A stretch of DNA of 64,000 nt, taken from assembly GCA_037969585.1 (NCBI GenBank), contig JBBKXR010000173.1:15058-79057 (forward strand), written 5' to 3'. Positions within the stretch are counted from its first letter, which is position 1. The number at the start of each line of letters is the position of its first letter. A program made the position numbers and the translations under genes. Source of the DNA: JBBKXR01 sp037969585. GTDB taxonomy: Bacteria > Verrucomicrobiota > Verrucomicrobiia > Verrucomicrobiales > DEV007. Shown here one piece after another: positions 1-7,832 of the stretch. The notes under the pieces are model-generated. The model was not told the DNA's origin and did no database searches. It saw only the letters and a program-made list of their open reading frames with translations.

Positions 1-1
1 G

Positions 2-358
2 ATGGGGGAACTGGATGCCGTCGAAGAGGACCTCGAACAGGCTGAGTCGATTGAAGAGGCACTTAGATTGACAGAAAAAGCACTGGTGAAAACGCTGCCT
101 CTGCAGTTGGATGAGTTCACGGTAATGACTGGTGTAAAAGCCGGGCCGGGTAAGCAATTTACGTATATTTACGAACTCAGAGGAGAAGAAGTCGAAGCGC
201 TTTCGGCCGAAGAATTAGAATCCGCAATGCGTCCTCAGTTGGAATCTCAATACAACGGGCCTGCAATGAGGGCATATAAGGAAGGTGGAGTCACGGCGAT
301 CTATCGCTATTCAGACTCAAAAGGAAATTTGATTTCAGAAATCAAAATTCTACCCTGA
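2..358 (+). CDS. Hypothetical protein, possibly truncated at window edge
   Basis: An open frame of 118 codons begins with ATG at base 2 and ends with TGA. Because it starts at the window edge the true start may lie upstream, so this may be only the C-terminal part. The visible part is acidic at the N-terminus, has no signal peptide or membrane segment, and has a compact alpha/beta look around the LPLQLDEFT and GKQFTYIYEL segments. I do not recognise the family. Codon use is like that of the neighbours, which supports a real gene. It runs toward the phosphonate operon and the two converge over about 105 empty bases. Confidence 0.55.
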   Translation: MGELDAVEEDLEQAESIEEALRLTEKALVKTLPLQLDEFTVMTGVKAGPGKQFTYIYELRGEEVEALSAEELESAMRPQLESQYNGPAMRAYKEGGVTAIYRYSDSKGNLISEIKILP

Positions 359-463
359 GGGCGGTATCGAGCTGACAGCCAGGATCGGGTAAACGCTGTA
401 TCCAATGATTCCGCTTATTTGGGATCGATCTTTGGGCATTTTCTGAATCAAGGTCGCCACGGC

Positions 464-1897
464 TCACCAAGGCAACGAAAAAGTCTTCACGGTTGTCATA
501 AACTTCATCGCTTCGATCACGCCTTCCTTAATCCCCAACCCGCTATCCTTCACCCCGCCGAACGGGCTCAGCTCAAGCCGATATCCGGGGATTTCGTTGA
601 CGTTGACGGTGCCGGCTTTGATGCCTTTCACGGCTTTGATCGCGGCGTCCATGGAGTTGGTGACGATGGCGCTGGAAAGCCCATAAGCTGTGGCGTTGGC
701 GAACTCAATCGCGTCATCGATATCGTCGACAGCGAAGATCGGGGCGAGTGGTCCGAAGCATTCGTTGCTGGCGAGGTAGGCGCTGCGCGGAACTTCACTG
801 AGGACCGTGGGCGGCATGAGGGCCCCTTTGCGTTGGCCGCCGAGGAGAACTTTTGCGCCAGCGGATTCGGCTTCGCGGACGGCCTTTTCCAAGGCGTCAG
901 CGGCCCGCTCATCGATGACGGTGCCGACCATGGTAGCTTCGTCGCTGGGATCGCCGCTGACGTAAGTGCGGGCGAGGTCGAGAAAGCGTTCGGTGAATTC
1001 GGCGAGGACGTTTTTCTGCACCAGAATCCGGCGCACGGCGGTGCAGCGCTGGCCACTGTTTCGAAAGCAACCTTCACAGGCGAGTTTCGCGGCGAGTTCG
1101 AGATCGGCATCTTCGAGCACGATCATCGGCGAGTGGCCGCCCAGTTCGAGACAGGTCTTTTTGTATCCGGCGCTGCTGGCGATTTCCTTGCCGACGGCGG
1201 CGCTGCCGGTGAAGGAAATCAGATCGACGCGCTCGTCACGGATCAACGGGCGGGTGATGGTATCGAGGTCGCCGTGAATGCAGCTCAGCATGTGGCCGGG
1301 CAGTCCCGCCTCATAGAGGATTTCGACCAGGCGCACGGCGCTGAGCGGCGTTTTTTCCGAGGGCTTGAGAATCATTGGCGCACCGGCGGCGATGGCGGGC
1401 GCGAGTTTGTGGGCGACTTGGTTGAGCGGATGGTTGAAGGGGGTGATGGCGGCAACCAGCGACAAGGGTTCGCGCAGGGTGAAAATTTTGCGCTGCTTGC
1501 CGCCGTGTGCGATGTCGCAGGAAAAGGTCTGGCCGTCGTCGCGCAGGGCTTCCATCGCGGCGAACGAAAATACATCGCAGGCGCGCCCGACTTCGTAGCG
1601 AGTCTCGCGCAGGCACAGGCCGGCTTCGGCGGTGATCAGTTGGGCGAGCTGTTCGCGTTGCGCATCGATGAGATCACGGGTTTTTTTGAGGATCTCGCTA
1701 CGTTCGAATCTTGATAACGGTTCGCTAGCGGAAGCGGCCCGGTGCGTGTCGATGACGGCGTTGAGTTGGTCCTGATTGATGCAAGCAACGCGGCCGACAT
1801 TTTCACCGTTCCAGGGATTGGTGACGTCGATCCATTGATCACCGGTAGTGGCGACGCCGGCGAGGTAGCTGGGTAGAGAGAGAGGCGGGGAGGACAT
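464..1897 (-). CDS. phnY: Aldehyde dehydrogenase, probable phosphonoacetaldehyde dehydrogenase
   Basis: A 477-residue aldehyde dehydrogenase superfamily protein. The catalytic Cys is near residue 285 (NSGQRCTAVRR), the general-base Glu near 251 (CLELGGHSP), and the cofactor segment FTGSAAVGKEI near 229. Length fits the family. The same frame stays open far upstream without homology, so I start at the ATG that gives the normal N-terminus MSSPPLSL. It is last in a minus-strand operon, 32 bases after the alcohol dehydrogenase. With phosphonoacetate hydrolase in the operon, the natural role is NAD-dependent oxidation of phosphonoacetaldehyde to phosphonoacetate in the cytoplasm. Substrate is inferred from context; the enzyme class is certain. 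Another aldehyde is the main alternative. Confidence 0.85.
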   Translation of the reverse strand: MSSPPLSLPSYLAGVATTGDQWIDVTNPWNGENVGRVACINQDQLNAVIDTHRAASASEPLSRFERSEILKKTRDLIDAQREQLAQLITAEAGLCLRETRYEVGRACDVFSFAAMEALRDDGQTFSCDIAHGGKQRKIFTLREPLSLVAAITPFNHPLNQVAHKLAPAIAAGAPMILKPSEKTPLSAVRLVEILYEAGLPGHMLSCIHGDLDTITRPLIRDERVDLISFTGSAAVGKEIASSAGYKKTCLELGGHSPMIVLEDADLELAAKLACEGCFRNSGQRCTAVRRILVQKNVLAEFTERFLDLARTYVSGDPSDEATMVGTVIDERAADALEKAVREAESAGAKVLLGGQRKGALMPPTVLSEVPRSAYLASNECFGPLAPIFAVDDIDDAIEFANATAYGLSSAIVTNSMDAAIKAVKGIKAGTVNVNEIPGYRLELSPFGGVKDSGLGIKEGVIEAMKFMTTVKTFSLPW

Positions 1898-1929
1898 GGG
1901 ACGGAAGGGCGGACGGAGGTGAAAAATGT

Positions 1930-2952
1930 TCAGGGTTGAATGGCGACGCGCTGCCATTGACGGCTGCGGGTCAGCTCGAGGCCTTCGTTGAGCTGGTCGA
2001 GTGGCAGGGCCGGACTGATGAGTTTTTCGAACGGTAGCCGGGTGTGGTTTTGCGCCAGAAAATCGAGGCCGGTGGACAGGTGATGAGGCACGTAGTTGTG
2101 AACGCCGCGCAGGGTCAGGCATTTGCGCAGCACGGCTTCGCCAGTCAGATCGAGTTGCGTTTCGGGATGGACCATACCGGCCCAAACATAGTGACCGCCG
2201 GGGCGGAGGGCTTCGACGCCGGCGGGGACCACGGCCGAATTGCCGGTCACTTCGAGGACCAGATCGACGGGCGGGATCTTGCCGCCAGGCTCGAGTGGTA
2301 TGCCACCGAATTCTGCGACCAAGGCCAGCCGTTGCGGGCTGAGGTCGGTGCAGAACACTTCGGCAACGCCGCGGTGGCGCAGCCAGGCGCAGGCATAGAT
2401 ACCCAACAGACCTCCGCCCTGCACGAGTGCGCGGTCGCAGGGAACCGGCAGCGTCTCCAGAGCGTTGACGATGGTGGCGAGCGCGCAGTTTGCCGGGGCG
2501 GCGATGGCATCGGAAAGGGCGTCCGGCACGGGCAGGATCAGCGTGCCGGGTCGCAGCAGAATGTGGCTGGCGTAGCAGCCGTTCAGCCCGCTGCCATCGT
2601 TCAGGGACGCGTGGCCGTACTTGAACAGGCGCTCGCATTTCTGGGGAAGTTGCCAGCGGGTGCAGGGATCGCATTGACCGCAACTGTCGGCCAGTGTCCA
2701 GGTGACTCGCTGGCCGGAGGCAATGCCTGCACGCTCGCTGCTGGCGACGTGGCCGACTGCCTCGTGGCCGAGCACGCAGGGAGTCGGCGCTGTGCGACGG
2801 CCGTCGACGGTATGCAGGTCGGAGCCACAGATCGTCGCGAGCGAAATTTCGACCAGCACTTCGCCGGGCTGTAGCTCATCGGGGAGCGGGGCGGTGCCAG
2901 CTTCGAAGGCCTGGCCCGGGCCTTGAAAAAGTTGCAGGCGGGCGGATTTCAT
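1930..2952 (-). CDS. Zinc alcohol dehydrogenase associated with phosphonate catabolism
   Basis: A 340-residue medium-chain zinc-dependent dehydrogenase. Catalytic zinc ligands appear as CGSDLHT and GHEAVGH near the N-terminus, and structural-zinc cysteines in the segment CGQCDPCTRWQLPQKC. A Rossmann motif GGGLLGIYA follows. The pattern CGSDLHTVDGRR, LPQKCERLFKYGH and APANCALATIV matches the family annotated as phosphonate catabolism-associated alcohol dehydrogenase (the TIGR03366 model, from memory). The ATG at 2952 overlaps the stop of the transporter gene as ATGA, which fixes the start and indicates translational coupling. In this operon it would oxidise a phosphonate alcohol, such as 2-hydroxyethylphosphonate, to phosphonoacetaldehyde for the next enzyme. 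That substrate is an inference. Confidence 0.85.
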   Translation of the reverse strand: MKSARLQLFQGPGQAFEAGTAPLPDELQPGEVLVEISLATICGSDLHTVDGRRTAPTPCVLGHEAVGHVASSERAGIASGQRVTWTLADSCGQCDPCTRWQLPQKCERLFKYGHASLNDGSGLNGCYASHILLRPGTLILPVPDALSDAIAAPANCALATIVNALETLPVPCDRALVQGGGLLGIYACAWLRHRGVAEVFCTDLSPQRLALVAEFGGIPLEPGGKIPPVDLVLEVTGNSAVVPAGVEALRPGGHYVWAGMVHPETQLDLTGEAVLRKCLTLRGVHNYVPHHLSTGLDFLAQNHTRLPFEKLISPALPLDQLNEGLELTRSRQWQRVAIQP

Positions 2953-4238
2953 CGACGGATCAACAGGGCGAGGGTGGCGCTGCACACGGCGCTAACCGCG
3001 ACGATCGGAAATACCAGGGCGACATTTTCTGTGCCCGGTATGGCGGCGAAAGGATTGTGCTGAACCATCCAGCCGATGACCGGCTCGCCGAGACCGGCCA
3101 TGGCGTAGGCGAAAAAATTCATCACTCCGACGGCGGTGCCGGCACGCGCCCTGCCGAGCAGATCCGGCGCCAGCGCCCAGAATACGGATTGCGGACCGTA
3201 GGCAAAAAAGCCGGCCAGAAACAGCATCGGCACGCCGAGCAGGTGGCCGGCAGGTAGTAGAAACATGCCCATCGCCGACGCTGCGGCGAGGATCATGAAC
3301 AGGGCGATGACGCCGCTGCGCCGTGAGCCACAGAATCGATCGGATACCCACCCGCTGGTCAAGGCGCCGAGCGCCATGCCGACCGGAAGGGCGATGCTGA
3401 TCCATTTGCCGGACGGATCGTCCTTGAAATTTTCACCGAGAAAATACACCGGCACCCAGATGAGCAGTCCGTAGCGAACCGTATTTTGAAATCCGATGGC
3501 GAATCCGGCGAGGAGCAGGCGACCGTTGGTTAGTGCCGCGCGGTAGCGTTGCCAGGTGGTCTCGGTGATGGTGTTGGCGATTTCGGTAGTCGTCTCGGTG
3601 GCATCGTCGCCGTCTGGATTTTTTTCATCGGGAAAATCTTCGAAGCCGAGGGCGCTGGGCCGGTCGCGGGCGACGAACCAGACGATGAGTCCGCCGACCA
3701 GCATGAGGATGACCGGTAGTCGAAAGATCCAGCGCCAGTTCAGTTCGAGCACATCGAGGACGATCAGCGAGGTGACGAAGGCGAGCACGGAAGACAAGCC
3801 TGCGGCCAGTACGAAGAGTCCGAAGGCGCGGCCGCGCTCGTGGTCGCCGTGCCAGTTCGTCACCAACTTGCTGCCCGGTGCCCAGCCCATGCTTTGCGCA
3901 AGTCCGTTCAGTCCCCATGCGGCGACCAGTGATTTGAAGCCGACGCCGAAGCTGGTCAGCCAGTTCAGGAGAAACGACAAGCCGGCACCGAGCGCCATCA
4001 TGCGTCGGCCACCGAACTTGTCACCGAGGTTGCCGTTGATCATTTGCCCGCAGGCGTAGCACCAGAGCAGGGCGGCGCTGATCCAACCGAGCGTCTGTTT
4101 GTCCAGTCCGAGCTCTTCCTGAATGCCCGGGATCGCAAAGCCGAAGGTCTGCCTGCCCGTGTAATAAAACAGGTAGCAGAACATCACCGCGCCGAGCGAA
4201 AAGCGTCGGGCACGATAGAAGGCGGCGTCGCGCTTCAT
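2949..4238 (-). CDS. MFS transporter, organophosphate/phosphonate carrier type
   Basis: A 429-residue 12-helix major facilitator protein. The N-terminal segment FYYTGRQTFGFAIPGIQEELG and the loop GNLGDKFGGRRMM resemble the GlpT/UhpC organophosphate:phosphate antiporter branch. A long acidic, Thr-rich loop (about residues 200-225) separates the two six-helix halves. I start at MKRDAAFYRARRF, 26 bases after the phosphonoacetate hydrolase stop; the longer open frame overlaps that gene without homology. It sits between phosphonoacetate hydrolase and the dehydrogenases, matching the arrangement known for the PhnA-linked carrier PhnB in Pseudomonas. The likely cargo is phosphonoacetate or hydroxyalkylphosphonate, imported across the inner membrane; the cargo is not proven by sequence. 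Confidence 0.85.
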   Translation of the reverse strand: MKRDAAFYRARRFSLGAVMFCYLFYYTGRQTFGFAIPGIQEELGLDKQTLGWISAALLWCYACGQMINGNLGDKFGGRRMMALGAGLSFLLNWLTSFGVGFKSLVAAWGLNGLAQSMGWAPGSKLVTNWHGDHERGRAFGLFVLAAGLSSVLAFVTSLIVLDVLELNWRWIFRLPVILMLVGGLIVWFVARDRPSALGFEDFPDEKNPDGDDATETTTEIANTITETTWQRYRAALTNGRLLLAGFAIGFQNTVRYGLLIWVPVYFLGENFKDDPSGKWISIALPVGMALGALTSGWVSDRFCGSRRSGVIALFMILAAASAMGMFLLPAGHLLGVPMLFLAGFFAYGPQSVFWALAPDLLGRARAGTAVGVMNFFAYAMAGLGEPVIGWMVQHNPFAAIPGTENVALVFPIVAVSAVCSATLALLIRR

Positions 4239-4263
4239 GATCTGACGGGCGAGCGATTCATCA

Positions 4264-5493
4264 TCATTCGTGGGTGCCGTTGCAGGTGAACTCGAAGATG
4301 TCAAAGTTGCGTACATCGCCAGCGACGCGGGTGGCGTAATTTTTGTTGAGCGGCTCGCTGAACACCATCGGAACGATTTCCTCGTAGCGTCCGCCGTGAC
4401 TGCGCAAGGCACCGGCGAGGGCAGACAAATCGTGGTAGGCCGGCGTGCGCCCGAGCACAACATTGCGCGCAGAGGCAACCGCGAGGTCGCCCATGCGGTC
4501 TTCCGGCAGCTCCATCAGGCGGGCGCCAATTTTGCGATCGTGACACTCGGTGACGCCGTCGCGCTGCAGCAACCAGTCGCGGACTTTGGCCGCTTCCATG
4601 CCTTGAGGTAAATGCACCTGAGCAAACGAACCGAGCGCGCCGTGATGGGCCACATAGGGATCGGTGATTGGCAGGATCACCCGAAAGCCATCACCGAACT
4701 GCGCCTCGAGTTCGCTCTCGAGATAAATAACATTGGGCGTGCCATCGGCCTTTTGTTTAGCGTTCATGCCGTGATCAGCGGTCAGCCCGATGACCGCGCC
4801 GAGCGCCAGCAGACGGCCCAGCTCCACGTCGATTGCGGCGTAAAAATCGAGAGCCTCCTCGTCCTCCGGCGCATACTTGTGCTGCATGTAGTCGGTGGTG
4901 CTCAGGTAGAGGAAATCGGCGACGCCCCGCTCTAACATTGCCACCCCGGCCTTGAGAACATAGATGCTGGCGTCGCCGCTGTAAATCTGCGGCGTCGGAC
5001 CGACCAGGGATTCGACGTCGCCGATGCCATGAGTTTCTTTGGCAGCCGCCGCCGCCTTTTCCGCAGAAAAAGCGATGCCGCCTTCGCTGATCAAGCCGCT
5101 GGCAAAAATGTCGCGCAGCTTCTCCTTCGCCGTGACCACAGCGACTTTTCGACCGGAACGCTGGGCGTGCGGGAACAGTGTTTCGACGCGCAGAAACTTG
5201 GACGAGTTCATCATCACTTCTTCTCCGGCGGCCTCGTCGTAGAAAAAATTCCCGCCGATGCCATGCACTGCCGGCGGCACGCCGGTGACGATGCTGCTGT
5301 TGTTGACGTTGGTAAATGTCGGCATGGCCGCACGCGCAAAGCCACGCCAACCGGCGACACTCATTTCCGCCAGATTGGGCATTCGGCCGCGCGCCAGGGC
5401 GCAGTCAAAGTACTCGTCAGCGGAGCCATCGAGGCAGATGACGACAACAGGTTTATCCGGTGGGGAGTAGGTGCGGTCGTTGACGGTGAACAT
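4264..5493 (-). CDS. phnA: Phosphonoacetate hydrolase
   Basis: A 409-residue alkaline phosphatase-superfamily hydrolase that cleaves phosphonoacetate to acetate and phosphate. Visible features are the first metal ligand in VICLDGSADEY (Asp about 22), the nucleophile Thr about 61 in MPTFTNVNNSSIVTG, the DYMQHKYAPEDEEA segment, and the later ligands in GLTADHGMNAKQKADG and HHGALGS. Similarity to the zinc-dependent PhnA of Sinorhizobium and Pseudomonas is strong throughout and length is normal. No signal peptide, so cytoplasmic. It is first in a four-gene minus-strand operon, with a promoter candidate just upstream and a divergent XRE-cupin gene beyond. Not to be confused with the unrelated E. 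coli zinc-ribbon protein also called PhnA. Confidence 0.95.
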   Translation of the reverse strand: MFTVNDRTYSPPDKPVVVICLDGSADEYFDCALARGRMPNLAEMSVAGWRGFARAAMPTFTNVNNSSIVTGVPPAVHGIGGNFFYDEAAGEEVMMNSSKFLRVETLFPHAQRSGRKVAVVTAKEKLRDIFASGLISEGGIAFSAEKAAAAAKETHGIGDVESLVGPTPQIYSGDASIYVLKAGVAMLERGVADFLYLSTTDYMQHKYAPEDEEALDFYAAIDVELGRLLALGAVIGLTADHGMNAKQKADGTPNVIYLESELEAQFGDGFRVILPITDPYVAHHGALGSFAQVHLPQGMEAAKVRDWLLQRDGVTECHDRKIGARLMELPEDRMGDLAVASARNVVLGRTPAYHDLSALAGALRSHGGRYEEIVPMVFSEPLNKNYATRVAGDVRNFDIFEFTCNGTHE

Positions 5494-5531
5494 GATGCTG
5501 GGAATGAAAGGGTTCGGGGTGCGATGTCGAT

Positions 5532-5542
5532 AGTTTTAAACT
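5532..5542. promoter_or_regulatory. Candidate operator half of a repeated near-palindrome (downstream copy)
   Basis: AGTTTTAAACT is nearly self-complementary. Its centre is exactly 60 bases from a similar element at 5592-5602, and the pair brackets the phnA promoter candidate. It may be a binding site for the divergent XRE-cupin regulator; this is inference from position and symmetry. Confidence 0.35.
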
Positions 5543-5552
5543 GCCGACACTG

Positions 5553-5580
5553 ATTCTACGGAATAGATGTTGCCTATCAA
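5553..5580 (-). promoter_or_regulatory. Candidate sigma-70-type promoter for the phosphonate operon
   Basis: On the minus strand a -35 box TTGATA (5580-5575) and a -10 box TAGAAT (5558-5553) are separated by 16 bases, placing the start near 5546, about 50 bases before the phnA ATG. Confidence 0.45.
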
Positions 5581-5591
5581 GAAATTAATGG

Positions 5592-5602
5592 GATTTTAAA
5601 TC
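5592..5602. promoter_or_regulatory. Candidate operator, upstream copy
   Basis: GATTTTAAATC shares the TTTTAAA core and near-symmetry of the element at 5532-5542, with 60 bases between centres. It lies just before the start of the XRE-cupin gene, so binding here could affect both divergent transcripts. Confidence 0.35.
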
Positions 5603-5612
5603 AACATCGTAT

Positions 5613-6179
5613 GTGCCTCTTCCTGTGAATCTGGTCGAACTCTCTCAACGCATCAAACAGCGCCGCCTCGATCTTGGATTGAGTTTGGAGGAAGTCGCTG
5701 CGGCGGCGAATCAGACGCGCAGCTGGCTCTCGAAAGTAGAGAATTTTCGCATCACTCCTTCGCTGCCGGCACTGGCGCGGGTGGCCGAGGCGCTGCGCAT
5801 TTCGCTGGCGACTTTGTTGGACGGGCTGGATTCGAAACCGAAAATCGTGCTGACAAAAAAGACGGAGCGTCGCGCCATTCAGCGCGATCCGCAGAACTCG
5901 GACATCACCTACCACGCGCTCACTTCCGGAAAAGCCAATGGTCGCATGAGCCCCTTCGTGCTCGACATTCCGTCAGGCGGTGGACGCAGCGTTTCCCGTC
6001 CGCACGAGGGCGAAGAATTCCTCATCGTGACGGGCGGCAAGGTCACGCTCGAATACGGTGAGGAATCGTTCGATCTGTCGGAAGGCGATACGCTTTACTT
6101 CGATGCCGCGACTCCCCATCGCCTGCACAACCAGTACAAGAGGGCTGCGCAGGTGATGTGCGTGTTTTTGGATCAGTGA
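5613..6179 (+). CDS. XRE-family transcriptional regulator with cupin sensor domain
   Basis: A 188-residue protein with an N-terminal helix-turn-helix of the XRE/Cro type (about residues 9-65; LSLEEVAAAANQTRSWLSKVEN) and a C-terminal cupin barrel (about 110-185; GEEFLIVTGGKVTLEYGEE and DTLYFDAATPHRLHN). Such proteins bind DNA and sense a small ligand in the cupin. The frame starts at GTG 5613; a second GTG at 5625 is possible, and an out-of-frame ATG at 5611 would give only five codons. It is divergent from phnA with 119 bases between them, which makes it the obvious local regulator of phosphonate use. The ligand could be a pathway intermediate; that is inference. Confidence 0.88.
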   Translation: MPLPVNLVELSQRIKQRRLDLGLSLEEVAAAANQTRSWLSKVENFRITPSLPALARVAEALRISLATLLDGLDSKPKIVLTKKTERRAIQRDPQNSDITYHALTSGKANGRMSPFVLDIPSGGGRSVSRPHEGEEFLIVTGGKVTLEYGEESFDLSEGDTLYFDAATPHRLHNQYKRAAQVMCVFLDQ

Positions 6180-6515
6180 TGCTGGCCGCCGGAATTTTCA
6201 CGCTATCGTGGTGTCCGAGCAAATCTGAGCTGGCGGATCACCGTTGTGCGACCAAAGCTTCGGGGACCTTCGGAGAGCCCGCTGGCGAGATGGCTTCGAT
6301 CGGGCACGCAGAAGCGAGCCCCTCCAGACCCTGCCGGGTCTCATTGTGTTTCAGAGCATTCGTCTGGAGGGGCAAGTTCCACCTTGCCAGCGAACGTCGA
6401 GCGGTGATTTTTTCAACTATTGCGCACTAGCACCTCTGGGCGTTCGCTTTGCCAGTTTAGACTTAGCTGAACACCATTGGACAGCCGCGCTGATCTGCGG
6501 AACGCTTGCGCCCTC
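6180..6515. other. Intergenic stretch with inverted repeat
   Basis: No convincing gene lies between the regulator and the MFS gene. The only structure seen is a perfect 12-base inverted repeat (6318-6329 and 6362-6373), followed by a smaller GGCAAG/CTTGCC stem. Confidence 0.6.
6318..6373. repeat. 12-base inverted repeat, 32-base spacer
   Basis: GCCCCTCCAGAC at 6318-6329 pairs perfectly with GTCTGGAGGGGC at 6362-6373. There is no T-tract after it, so a simple intrinsic terminator is unlikely. An overlapping second stem (GGCAAG...CTTGCC, about 6371-6388) could compete with it. It may be a repetitive extragenic element or an attenuating structure. Confidence 0.5.
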
Positions 6516-7832
6516 GTGAGCAAAGAACCCGAAGGTCCCAGCACTGCATCGATCCCCGATGCGGAGGCGGGAGACATCCGCCGCCAGCCGGTCGGTGCGG
6601 TCGGCTGGATTCCGGCGCTGTCGGCGTTTGGGCATCGCAACTATCGGATCTTTTTCTGCGGTCAGATCGTGTCGCTGATCGGCACCTGGATTCAGACCAC
6701 CGCCGAAGGCTGGCTGGTTTATGACATCAGTGGTTCGTCGGTGGCCCTGGGCCTGATCCGGTTTGCGACGATGCTGCCGTTTGCCCTGCTGGCGCTGTGG
6801 GGTGGCATCGTCGCCGATCGTCACTCGAAGCGTCAGATTCTGATCTTCACGCAGAGCGCTTCGATGCTGCTCGCTTTCGGGTTGGCAGCCTTGGTGTATT
6901 TTGGAAAGGTCGAAGTCTGGCACGTCGCAGTGATCGGTTTTCTGCTCGGTACGGTCAACGCCTTCGACGTTCCAGCCCGGCAGTCGTTCGTGGTTGATCT
7001 GGTCGGTAAGGAGGATCTGATCAATGGCATTGCGCTGAATTCATCGATGTTTAATCTGGCTCGAGTGATCGGTCCGGCGATCGCCGGGCTACTGATCGGC
7101 ACGGTCGGCATGGCCGGCTGCTTTTTACTGAATGGCCTATCGTACATCGCGGTGATCGTCGGCTACGGTCTGCTGAAATTGCCCAAACACGAAGCCCGCC
7201 TGGATCATCCGCCGTTCTTCGAGGCGATCCGCGAGGCGTTTCACTACATCGCCGGACACGGTTCGTTGCGATCGATCATGATTTTGATTTCCACCTTCAG
7301 CCTGTTCGGTATCAGCTTCGCAGTACTGATGCCGGTGTTCGCCAAAGACATTCTCCACGGCGATGCCAAATCGTTCGGCATCCTGATGGCGTGCAATGGT
7401 GGAGGCGCATTGCTCGGCGGAATTTCTCTGGCTACGTGGGGTAAGAAATTTCCCCGCCGGACGCTGATCTATTTTGGGCTGTTCGGCTGCTGTCTGTTCC
7501 TGATCCTGTTCTCTTTATCGCGCAGCTTTGCGCTCTCGGGTGGGCTGCTGGTTTGCGCGGGCTTCTTCATGATCGTGTTCTTCGCCACCGCCAATACGGC
7601 GACCCAACTGCGCTCGCCCGATGCCCTGCGCGGACGCATCATGGGTTTCTACTCGCTGAGCTTTCTCGGCATGAGCTCGGTCGGAAGTTTACTGAGCGGC
7701 ACGCTGGCCAAGTGGCTGGGTGCTCCGGGCGCGGTGTTACTGGGAGCGACGGTGTGTGCGCTGGTCGGTCTGCTGCTAATGCGCCGCATTGTCCCGTTAC
7801 CGCCGTCAGTGGTCATGCAAAATGGAAGCTGA
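6516..7832 (+). CDS. MFS transporter, EntS/MFS_3-type exporter
   Basis: A roughly 438-residue major facilitator protein. The segments FGHRNYRIFFCGQIVSLIGTW, WGGIVADRHSKRQI and DVPARQSFVVDLVG are typical of the MFS_3/EntS exporter branch. Twelve hydrophobic helices are visible. I use GTG 6516; the frame is also open from a TTG at 6477, and neither has a clear ribosome-binding site. Members export siderophores or drugs, but the cargo here cannot be told and no siderophore genes are near. The 3' end overlaps the convergent protease gene by 184 bases. Confidence 0.85.
   Translation: MSKEPEGPSTASIPDAEAGDIRRQPVGAVGWIPALSAFGHRNYRIFFCGQIVSLIGTWIQTTAEGWLVYDISGSSVALGLIRFATMLPFALLALWGGIVADRHSKRQILIFTQSASMLLAFGLAALVYFGKVEVWHVAVIGFLLGTVNAFDVPARQSFVVDLVGKEDLINGIALNSSMFNLARVIGPAIAGLLIGTVGMAGCFLLNGLSYIAVIVGYGLLKLPKHEARLDHPPFFEAIREAFHYIAGHGSLRSIMILISTFSLFGISFAVLMPVFAKDILHGDAKSFGILMACNGGGALLGGISLATWGKKFPRRTLIYFGLFGCCLFLILFSLSRSFALSGGLLVCAGFFMIVFFATANTATQLRSPDALRGRIMGFYSLSFLGMSSVGSLLSGTLAKWLGAPGAVLLGATVCALVGLLLMRRIVPLPPSVVMQNGS

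Noticed and set aside
419..1714. Long plus-strand frame opposite the aldehyde dehydrogenase
   Set aside because: High-GC antisense shadow; glycine/phenylalanine-rich with no family features, while the minus strand encodes a complete enzyme.
1898..2683. Extended open frame upstream of the aldehyde dehydrogenase start (as one 739-codon gene)
   Set aside because: The added part has no homology and is antisense-frame shadow of the alcohol dehydrogenase; the ATG at 1897 gives a normal family N-terminus.
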